Shown piece by piece: positions 37,001 through 49,000 of a DNA stretch of 64,000 nt. Position numbers and translations under genes: made by a program. The stretch spans positions 32,410 to 96,409 of the forward strand of contig JAMKCH010011757.1 of the NCBI GenBank assembly GCA_023653785.1. The letters are read 5' to 3'. The stretch comes from Ophioderma brevispina (taxonomy: Eukaryota; Echinodermata; Ophiuroidea; Amphilepidida; Ophiodermatidae). Under the pieces are notes generated by a model. That model was not told the DNA's origin. It was given only the letters and a program-made list of their open reading frames with translations, and did not search any database. Positions within the stretch are counted from its first letter, which is position 1; each line of letters starts with the position of its first letter.

Positions 37001-40000
37001 ATATTGTGCAAGATACCTTTTTGAAATCTTCAACGTAAGGACATATCATAGGTGAACTGCAACGTTTCTTTCAATTCTGAACATAAGTCACCAAATAAAG
37101 TATAATCTGTATTCATACGGACATTCTTGGGTGTATTGATTATTATTATTAAAGAGCGCGTGTGGTCCAGTGGAAAAGTGCAGGACTCGTGATCATTAGG
37201 GCGTGAGTTCGAGCCCCGGCGTAGCCAACGTGTTTGCGTCCCTGGGCAAGACACTTAATCTCAATTGCCTCGCCGACCCAAGCGAAATCTGGGGAGCTGT
37301 GATGGGGGATATTACAATCTAAGTGCTGATAGGGATGTGCGTTTGGCCAGCAGCCACCTAGATGAAGCGAAATGATTGTGACGATTTCCTAATGGCGGCG
37401 TAATAATAATAGGCAAGAGCGCTTGAAGACTGTTTACAGTGATAAAGCGCTATATAAAAACTGATTATTATTATTATTAGTTGACGTTAGGGCGAATTTC
37501 TGTTTCCCCTTAACGTTATCCTTTGTTTGCGGTTTATTCCGTCAAAAGATATGAATAGTAATTTATGCAAATGAGGTGGAATCACAAAGGATATGAATAT
37601 TAATTAATTAAAATAACAAAAAGAGCTCATTATAAGCTAATGAATGATTAATTTTTCGCCTTATTCCACTCTTAGTATAATTATTATTATTATTATAAAA
37701 AAAAAAAAAAAAAAAAGCCAACGTGTTTGCGTCCCTGGGCAAGACACTTAATCTCAATTGCCTCGCCGACCCAAGCGAAATCTGGGGAGCTGTGATGGGG
37801 GATATTACAATCTAAGTGCTGATAGGGATGTGCGTTTGGCCAGCAGCCACCTAGATGAAGCGAAATGATTGTGACGATTTCCTAATGGCGGCGTAATAAT
37901 AATAGGCAAGAGCGCTTGAAGACTGTTTACGTTAGGGCGAATTTCTGTTTCCCCTTAACGTTATCCTTTGTTTGCGGTTTATTCCGTCAAAAGATATGAA
38001 TAGTAATTTATGCAAATGAGGTGGAATCACAAAGGATATGAATATTAATTAATTAAAATAACAAAAAGAGCTCATTATAAGCTAATGAATGATTAATTTT
38101 TCGCCTTATTCCACTCTTAGTATAATTATTATTATTATTATACTAATAGTGGTTTAAGGGGAAATTCTGTTTTGTTATGCACGAAAGTTGACGTTAGGGG
38201 GAATTTTCGTTTCCCCTTAACGTTATCCTTTGTTTGCGGTTTATTCCGTCAAAAGATATGAATAGTAATTTATGCAAATGAGGTGGAATAACAAAGGATA
38301 TGAATACTAATTAATTAAAATAACAAAAAGAGCTCATTATAAGCTAATGAATGATTAATTAGTATAATTATTATTATTATTATTATTATTATTATCACCA
38401 TTGTGATTGTATTTTGGATATTCCAAATTCATGAACCAATCAATTTGATAAAAAAAATACACTCTCAGAACATTTGTTAAATTTTTAACCAACATGTATT
38501 AACAGGTTAACAGCTCAACGTTGGGTAAGTTTTTTACCCATTTGTTAGGTAAGATAGCAGATGATTGAGTACATTGTACCTAACAGTGAGCAAAATTTGC
38601 CCAATAATGTGCTAAAATAATTTACATTACTCAACAATTGGGTAAAAAAAAATACCCAACGTTGGACTGTTCACCTGTTAATACATGTTGGTTAAAATTT
38701 TAACCAACCCTTCTGCGAGTGTACAATAAATTGTGTTATCATATAAAATTCATATTTTTGTGCGCAAGGATAATTGCTTTGTGTTGAAGGGTATGACCTT
38801 GGGATATGCCGTAACAGAAAGTGGGGCTCTTAAGCGGGAGTTGAATTGAGTTAAATTTGAGCCCTACTACTTCAGAATTTAGACACATTGAAAGTGTGAT
38901 ACACATTATGACATACAAAATCTTGTGGGCACTAAATAATTTGGTTCAATTTAAAATTGTTTTGTACAGTTAGTTTATTGAACAAATAACTTGGGAAAGA
39001 GGAAAGGAGGTTCAGGAACAAATCATTAGTGATGCTGTCAGATTAAACGAGCTTGAGGTTAAAAAAGATTAGAACTTAAACAGTTGGAAATCCCACAGAA
39101 AGGCAAATTGAAAAAGATAAATTGGAAATTGAGTTGGAAAAATAGAAAATGCAAATATAACAAACGGAATTGGAAACGCAGTAAAAAGAAAAACAAATGC
39201 AATTGGAAAAGGGCAAATTGTAGAATTGGAAATGAAAATGCAACAATGGAACAAAAAAAGGAGATGGCATTGCAAATGTAAATGGATATGAAACAAAAAT
39301 AGCTTGAAGCTCAACTAGAGTTACAAACTTGAAGCAAAAGACTAGCTCGTCAGATTCTTCCAAGCACGCTGGTTTTGATGTGGCAAAAATATTCGTCTGT
39401 GTTACAAAATTTCAAAACAAGAAGAATACAAGCACTTCTTACACTCTGATAAAATTGTCAATCTTGTCAATATTGTAAATCGGAAGTAAGGCAAAGCAAG
39501 ATAATAAAGGGTAATAACGACAAAATGCATTGCTTACTTGTTTTTTGGTATCAAAAACTGACAAAAAAAGTTTGTTTAACGTAGCAAAAACAGACAAAAA
39601 TACTTTAGGGTATGTTTTTCAGTCGGTGGAAATACTTGTTTAGGGTGCATTTTGTAAATCCATGTTCACGCATCATAACTACCTTAGAATACAAGTAAAG
39701 TAGCCTCCCCCGAGTGTGCAAGAAGAAGTGCTGTTTAAGATGGTTACAGTGTTGAATAATCACTCTCCAGTTGTTTAAAATCTAGGTTGTGTACCTCGTT
39801 GTACGTTAAAATCAATGATGATGACAATTCCTGCCAAATCAGGACTTTTGAAGAGGTTATGAAAACAATCTAATATCAAACAATTTGAAATCAACGATCG
39901 AGAGAGTTTGGCTGAAATTGCTCACACTTCAAGATGGACGCAGTAGATATTTCAATCACTTCCGGTAGAATTTATGACGTTATTATCCAGCTTCAAAATT

Positions 40001-43000
40001 CACTTATTATTTGCACGGATGAGCTACATAAACAGGGATTATTTTACACAGCGGCTGGTTATCACCGACACTTCCCTGACACTGCAGTTGAGCTGGTTGC
40101 ATCGTGAAATGAATAATACAGACGATCGATCTTTGACTCAATGTGGCCGTGTATCAAGCCCTGGAAAATATATAAGACTGAATTGAATAGGATTGCCCGA
40201 GCCAAGCAAATTCTTCATGGGTCTGGTCACCCTGTTTTCGGCAAGACTTGAATGTTTGTCTATAGGCCTCTGGCACCATTTCATAATGCTTTCAGTACTG
40301 ACTTTTTCTCTCACCAAAATTACTATATCTGTCAAATGACAAATGACTTAAGGGACATAATGGCATGAAAAAAATTGACATAATGAAAAGGACCTTTACT
40401 GAAATCACTTCCACGAGTTTGAAAACAATTTGGATGTTTACATTCTGTAAAAACAGTAAGAACAGGAAGAGTTCCAGGGGGAGGTGGCAGTTTGTGGCAA
40501 TTTCTGGAACAAGGATGCTGACATTACTGCCAGCATTTACCAAACTTGAAAAGCATGTTGTCATCAGCTCACAGACCATTGCTATTGTATAATAGTGCTA
40601 ATCCTGGCTAATCTTTCACTTGCCAGATCAATATCTTAATACAAGCCTAAAGTATAATGCCCGAATCCCGGTCTGAATGCTTTTGAATTGTGTCGCAAAA
40701 CATGCTAGATACACTGAAAATTCTGTCAGGGATGTGAAAACCTTGCTTTTCTGTTCCAGAAATTGCCACCTCCCCCTGGAACTCTTCCTGTTTTTACCGT
40801 TTTTACAGAACGTAATCATCCAAATTGTTTTCAAACTCGTGGAAGTGATTTCAGTAAGGGTCCTTTTCATTATGTCAATTTTTTTCATGCCATTATGTCC
40901 CTTTTACTGACTGACATAGCAACAGGGTCCAAGATTGACAATTTTATCAGAGTGTAGAAATGCTTGTATTCTTCTTGTTTCTGAAATTTTGTAACCCAGG
41001 CGAATATTTTTGCCGCATAAAAACCAGCGGAGAATATTGGAAAATAATAACAAGTCAGCTTTCAAAATTGCATCGTTTGGCCCGAGTGGGTCTGATCATG
41101 TCCCTATTCGGCAAATGTCATACATACGGGCTAAAATGAGGGAAAATCATTATTTGTTGACGTTGCGTAATTGGAGGTTTAAAGCGACCTGGTGTTGATC
41201 TTAACCTCTTCGCTTTAATTCTAGGAATATTTTTGTATATTTCATCTCCCCATAGACCGCAGACCACTGTGTTAATTTAATTCCAGACCAAAATACTCTA
41301 CTTTCATAGAGAAAAGGCTGATGGGTAATTTAGTATCCCTAAAGTAAGTTTCATCTGTGAAATTTTTTTTAAAGAAGCTGATTTCAACCGATTTTGGTAG
41401 GTATGGGTGTCAACATTTACCAAAAAAAAAGTGAGTTATCGTAGGGGGTGGGGAAATTGGTTTTTCGGGAGTCAAAGGTCATTAACAGGGGTCAAATTTC
41501 GAAATGATCCAATCATGTTAAAAAGTATACCAAGTTAATAGTTTAATCATAAGGATTCCAAAAAGGTATAGTTTGTACTATCTGCGGCCGAACGTTTTGG
41601 AGTTATAGGCTAAAAACAGCAAAAATCAATAAAAAGGATCATTTTCAGTTGTACAGGGGTCAAATTTAAAAATTACTCCGATTTGGACAAAAAATGGTTT
41701 TTGCAAATTATAGATGGAGCTCATAGGATAAAATAAGGAATAATTTTGAGTGTCTTAAATGCTTACTTACCGAAGTAGGGGGAAACAAGGTCAAGCCCCA
41801 TTGAATGCAATGGATGTTGACCTTTGGTGCCCCTTACGATTTTATTGATGAAGATTTCTTTAACTTTCACACTCCCACACATCATTATCAAACCAGGAAT
41901 GCTGAAATTCGCCATATAAAAATGTTCAACACTGTCCTGGCAAATAATACATTTAAAATCCAAGGTCCCTTGTCTTGGTCTAACTTGCCATCCCACCTAA
42001 AAACCTCCCCCTCACTCATCTCCTTCAAAACAAACATGAAAAAATATCTTCTCAGTTCATATAGTGCCGTCGTCAATTCTTAATTCTTTTGTTTTCCTTT
42101 CCTTTTCTTTCTACTGTTCAACTTCTTCCCTTTATCTAATAGTCGGTCTTGTTCGTACTGTTGTTTCGTGTATGTGCGTTGTGTTCTTGCTTGTTTTGTT
42201 GCTTAGTTCCACATGTGTAATCTTAAAGAGGTCATTGCACCCCACGCCCTGCGTTTAGCAGTGACCCCGTTCACCACTGGTACAGCAGTGATGACATTAT
42301 TATATGACATTATATATAGTAAGACATTATATATTTGCTATACAGTATCACTGTCTTAATTATTTGAATTCCATTCATATTGAATTACCATCATGTTATA
42401 TAACATATAAATATCACATTTATCTTCATATTGTAATACATTCTTTATAATTATTTAAAACTGTATTTTGCTGTATTTTGTGATGAACAAAATAAATATT
42501 GATTGATTGATTGATAAATTTCCCCACCCCCTACGATAACTCACTTTTTTGGTAAATGTTGACACCTTTACCTACCAAAATCAGTTGAAATTAGCTTCTT
42601 TAACATTTTTTCACAGATTTGCTAAGAATATGTTTACTTTTGAGTTACTAATTGTACAATTCTGTAGGTATGTTGATTGAACTCTGCATCGCTGAAATCA
42701 TGAAATGGCCACTTCAATGGCTGCCATAATTTTTTTATTTCCTGTACTTGGTCTGGCGGGGAAAGGAAAAACATACAAAAATTAGCCACCAGACCCACAT
42801 AATCACGTCACTTTCTAAACAACACAATAATAGTTTTAACATAAAAATATATTAATAATAGTTAATAATATAAACAGTTAATAATAATAATGATACTACA
42901 TCTGTCAAAATATGTTTTTATACCGGCCCCAAAGTTTTTCAAACATCTGATTTCTGAAGTTAGTATAGTGGGTCAATTTTTCTAGTCCATATTTTGCTTT

Positions 43001-46000
43001 CAATTCTTTTTTCATGTTATTAAAAATTGGTATTTTATCAAGTAATTTATGTTTGTAAATGATCCATTTATCCACATAATTATAGTATTTAAGGCTATGT
43101 TTTGGCGTATTGGAAGAATGCCGAAGATAATATTTTCTTTATTAAGAACTAAAGATAAACGACAATGTATTAATAGACTGTAAGTGAAATAATTCCAAAC
43201 TTTTACCACCTTTTGCAATTAAAGAATAAATGCTGTACATGTATAGTCCTGCTCAGTTTCTTTACAGAAAGTACATAGGTTATTTTCAGACATATTCATA
43301 ATAAAAGAGATGAGTTTGTCCCCAAAATTATATTTGTAATGCGGTATTGAAAACATTTAATTTTTTGTGTCGGAGAGTCTCTTAAAAGGGAGATCGTTAA
43401 ACTCCAACCATCTTTCCATCGGAATCAAAGTATTCATGTTACGCTCCCATTTTGTTTTTTAGCTTGGTTATCTTCTACATTTTGATCAATAATAGTTGAA
43501 TAGATCTTTTGGCATCCTTTGTATCATTTAATATTATATTTACATGAGAAGGGGGAAACGGGTATTGTAAAGGATCATCTATGTCTGAATTTTTGGAAAG
43601 TTATCGAAAATATTTTTAATTGATTTACGTATATTTTCAAAAAATGCAAAAGAGTGTAAAATTTTGCGACAAACTCATTTTTTGTCAACATTTTAAAAAA
43701 AACCTTAATAAACCGTTTACATTTAGGAAATTGTTAGTAAAACGAATGCCTTTTTCGTCCCCATGCTTTAAAATAAATTGTTTTGTTATTTATTTTTATA
43801 TCATCGTTTATATCATCACCATAATTATAGAATTTTAAAAAATTCCCAACGTTTGATTTCCATTATCTGTGATCCCTATATTTCACAAAAATGTAAACAT
43901 TACCTGATCGTTACTAAAAGTTAGCAAACGTCACGTGACTAATTTCGTTGAGGCTTTCGTTTCGCACATTCAGGGAAAATGTGTTTGTTGGTCGAACTTC
44001 ACCATAAAGAAACGTAAAATTATTACTTCATTATAAAGGTTTGCTTCTTACATAGAAGTACTCCAAATCAGCATCCTCCACGGATTTCAACGGATCATCT
44101 TCCCGAAGATAGATTATCTGTAAGGCTGCAAATCCAAGAGAGGCCAAGCGACATGGGATGTAATCCAATGGTAAACCAACGCCATTAATGTGCATAACCG
44201 CCGGAAAAGGTCCATATCCTGATCAATAAGAAATTAAAATGAGCCAAATGGCGTTAGTAAGAATCAAATAACCAATGAAGCAATGAGAAAATGACATTAA
44301 TGCTTTAGTGACATATACCTTCTGACACTACGTACGGTGGGTATACTGTGCCGTGTACAGGTACAACTATGCGACGGAAGAACATGACAACAGTTTTATT
44401 AAAGTGAAAAAGGCAGGATCATAACTTAGAAGTGTCGCTACTATATGACGTCTTGTCCCCCCGCCACAGGACAATTTTGAATGGAAATTGGTGCAAGCCC
44501 CGTAATGCGTTCTAATGATATTTTGAAAGGAACATACACATATTAAAAATGTATACCAAATTAGGAGGTGTCTTCGTGCTACTTCTTGAGCTACGATCAA
44601 ATACATTGTATAGTCTTAAAGGTCCATGGCCCGATCGTGAATACAATCGTTTACTCTGTGAAATGTTAGAGCTTGGTTTGGATGTTATGAGCGAAAACGT
44701 GCCCTATTTTGGTCGACCAATGTTAGTCTTACAAAGTATTCTATGGGCTAACAAAATCACATTTTTAGCTCATTATCAGAACGGATGAAATATCGGCGTG
44801 AAACTTCATAGATGAAACATGGAGTAATAAGTAGGTAAATCAAGAGGAAAATTTTATATAATGAAATCGGGCCATCCCCTTTAACATAAGAAAATATTTT
44901 AGACGAGAATAGATTCATCCAGGTAATTTGAAGCTCTAGTTTGTCACTTTCATCTTATCTCGAAAATTTAATAAGGGAGCGTGTTCTCCAAATAACGCTC
45001 CGTTAATTAGATATAACGCTCCTTTCTGGAATTTTAGGGATGCAAAGGGGATTTTCAGCATACGCATAGTTGTATACGATTTCGTTGTATAAAGTTGTCA
45101 TCTTGATGAATGACCTTAACCCAAAAAACCCATTTTCAATGTTTCGCGCTGATATTGCAACCCGTTTCGATGTGAGCGCTAAACACCTGATTTTCTATGC
45201 CCACAGAGTACTGTTTAAAATTAATATTGGACGACCACATTTTCGCTCATTACAACCAAACCAAACACCAAACTGTGTAGGAATTTCGCCGCCCGTATCG
45301 ATTGAGGGCTGCTCATTAACTGTTAAATGAGGTGGCGTGACGTCAGAATATTTGAGAAACAGCCAGGTTGTTGAATCATTGGAAATTTATATTTACATGT
45401 GTAGATACATGCGCAATCGTAAGGATAGGTGAAGCAAATAAACCAATCTATCATTGAAGGCTACTTTCCCCGTCAAAATCTGAATTATGAGTGAAGCTTC
45501 ATAGGACTTACTGCATCGTTCCGTATCCAGTTTTTCTCTCTTTGGCCTTTGATCGCTACAGTTTGGCGAGTAATATTTCGAACTTATTTCCTTCTAATCA
45601 TCTTCCAAACATTTCATCATAAGGCGACGAAAAAAGAAAACCCTGTTTTACGGGCGAGCGGACCTTTCGAGTAGGGTCGGTCGGTCGGGCGAATTTTTTC
45701 TTTTTTAAATTTTTTTCTTTTCTGGAGCTCAAAATTGGCTTAAAATAGCCCAAATCTGAAAAATCAAGAGAAAAAATGAAAAAAATTTACAAACAAATTT
45801 TCTAAAAAAATTTTGCCAAAATTGATACATTTGGGCTAAAAACAGGCTGATTTTACATGATTTTTGGATAAAACCTCTTAAAAAAAAAACACAAAAAAAA
45901 TTCTGCAAAACTGAAAAATCAGGGTCGGTCGGGCCCGTAAAACAGGTTTTTTTTTATTTTCGTCGCCTAAGCGGACCTTTTTTTATGGCAAATCCTCAAG

Positions 46001-49000
46001 GTTTAACCTCTATACACGTACCGTATTTGATTTGCATCGGTTGTAATAAACTTGTGGCGTTTTCCATTATGCATATAGATTCAACCCTTCGAAATTTTGA
46101 CTGTTTCTGCATGCCGCCCCGATCGGGAGATGTCTTGCACATCTCCCGATATATAATGCTCATTAATTATGCTTGATATTCTTTGCAGCATGAGTCCCCG
46201 GTCCTCATTCATAACTAACAAACATTGCGGATAAGTGCATACGTTTTCAAGGACTGAAGGATTTAGTGGATCAGTAAACGAAAATTTCATATGGCTTCAA
46301 TGGCGAAGTTTCCATCGTGCTCTAAGATTTCACAAATAAAAATAGAAGCTTTCTTCAGACACCAAATACAGAACACTTCAGGGAAAATGGAGTTCTAGGG
46401 ACAAGGCTATTAGCAATCGGACCTCGTAACATCACACCACTGACGCACAAACTATCTATGAGTTCCCTAAATAATAATAATATGGACAGTAATTCTGATG
46501 GGACAAAACGAAATAATTGTAATACTTCTTGACGCACAAATGGAAACGTTGCTGAATTACAAACTCAGTAAATCTTGCGCGATATACATATACAATAACA
46601 ACAACAACAACAACAAACAACAAACAATAGCAAAAACAACAACAACAATTACAATTTGAATAATAAATAATAATAATGACACTAATATTGAAGTTAGGGC
46701 AAAATTTTAATTATTTTAAGACTCTAAACTGCATAAATGAGCACACATTAATATTCATACCATTGGTTATACTAAACGGAATAAAGCGCAATATAAGGAA
46801 AATGGAGGAAAATTAATGTTCCCCTAACGTTGTATGTAACATAACTTGATATTTTAATGGATAATGCACATTATGTTTTTCAAGTTTGAAGGGGTTGCTT
46901 CAGCACTTTCAAAAGTGGAGGGCCGTGCCCCAGGTTCCGCCTCCGCTGTCACCTGATGGTAATAGTGTTTAATTTGGGAAAATAATAGTTCTTGCCCTGC
47001 ATACACCTAATCAAACAAACCACACACTTACCTTTTGGTTTGAAAAGGATTCCTTGAATTCTTTCGTGACGTATATGGACTTTCTCAATTCCATCTGTCA
47101 TAAAACAGCGCTTAATTGTGGTACTCGCAACTGGTTCGCCTTTCGGAAATGTCCCCGTATTCAGATGTCCCTTGTAGAGAGTTAAGGTAACTATCTGTGG
47201 TTTTGTGACATCAAAATGGTTGTATCCTACTCCGAGTTTATATCCTGGTAAAAGTCGCATACTCCAAAATAATCCCATTGGCTCCAGGCCTAAAATGGCA
47301 AAGATAGCATATTTAATATTCATATATGTAAAATACATAGGTCAGGTCAGGTTTCCTTTTAGGGTCTGCTACTGGTAACCTGGTAACCAGTACTACCTGT
47401 CCCATGGCCGAGTTGTCGGCGGCTAAACCGTCACCCCAATCGATTTTCTAAGGAAATCTGTTGAGGAGGGTAGCTAGTTACCCTGGTAAAATGAAAAAGA
47501 AGATCTAACTACAAGGGCGTCAGCCCTGGAGAGCTTGGCGGCCATCCAGCACATGCTGCCTGCCGAAAACTGTGGATTGGCGTCAGGAAGGGCATCCGGC
47601 CATCCGGCCACCCCCGTTGACGGGGACAAAACCGGATTTAAAACTTTGGTTCAACTATCTAAACTAACTTTCAACCGTCGTCTACCAATGTATAATTGTA
47701 TATAATATTATAATAAGGTTAACCTGGTTAATTGGATAGGGCTTGGTAAATGAAAAACGTTTTAATTTGCTCTTTAAGGATCATCGGATAAAATGGTCTT
47801 ACAGAAAAATGACCATAAAATCAAAACCCCTATATCAATTTAGTACAAACTTGACTATGGTAAGGATTGAACTCTCCTCCACAATTTTTTGCAATTTCAA
47901 GACGGCATGGTTTGTTCTAGTGTTTTTATTTATTTTTTAAAAATTCCCTAATTTTTTACAATAAATAATTTTCCCTAGCCTAAATGAAAGGTGCTTTTAA
48001 GCTGAAACTTTAGGGATGTGTGTATAAACAAAATACCTAAAATCTCACGTTGGCTTTTTTGAATCAAGTGTTTCTAATTCTTTAGCGAAAAAAAATATTA
48101 TGGAAAAAAATTTAGGGAAAATTAAAACACACCGATTATTTCAAATAGAAACACTCAATCTGCAAAATCTAACGTGAGAATTTTCTAAATTTGATTGCCT
48201 TTCATATGACACCTTATTCATAACCAAGGGAGTTGTAGTTTCTTCTAGGAAAAATTATGAAAAGTGGATACTTCAGTATTTCTAGAAATACTTCAACAAA
48301 AAAGTGTTGTTGCGACTACCTGTTCTTTGTATTTGATGACACACAGAAAAATAAAAAATTGTATGGATTTTTGATATTTCTTTAACCATTAAAACAAACA
48401 CCAATCTTATAACTCATCAATTACAAAAATTGCCCATTTTGGTCCATTTTTATACTGGCAAAATCAGCCCCTGTACAAAGTCTATGGGAATTTGAAAACG
48501 CATTATGTGCCATACCTCTAAAACGCCTTTTTGGAAAAAAATAAAATTAAAAGATCTGGGCACGAAGCCGTAGCCGATAATCCTACCTTAATTCATCTAA
48601 ATGGCATTTTCCATTATATGTCGTGGTTTTGTATAGGCTGCTATTATTGTAGGAAAAAAATCACCTCTAGTTAAAATTAGGTTTGAAAGATAAAGGCTGT
48701 ATAAATAATGAAAAATCGATACATCTATTTATACATGGTTTCACTTATGAGACACTCATACAAAACTATACTCGATTCGCGCTGATATAGGAGCTGGGGG
48801 AAAGTTTTGGGCCATATCCATTAGGTGAAATAGGGAAGAAGCATTTTAATCGATCCAAGAAGTCGCTTCGCTGCCTAACAATAGAAATGATTTGAAAGGA
48901 AAAGGACCAAGTAAAAAACTGAATTTTGTTTACTGTACTTTTCTGAATTGAACTTTGTACAGTTTTAATACAATCGATTTATAAATCATTCATATCACTT

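Larger units (their letters stand above)
37480..38396. repeat. Three direct copies of a unit of about 210 bp
   Basis: Units at 37,480-37,696, 37,929-38,142 and 38,189-38,396. Each has a hairpin GTTAGGG.GAA...TTCCCCTTAAC, then TTTGCGGTTTATTCCGTCAA, TTTATGCAAATGAGGTGGAA and a TTA/ATT run. A SINE body (37,717-37,928) and an A run lie between the first and second units, so at least one copy is probably an assembly duplicate. Confidence 0.7.

Noticed and set aside
39069..39363. Phe-rich minus-strand open frames
   Set aside because: They are the antisense of the Lys/Glu-rich coiled-coil gag-like fragment.
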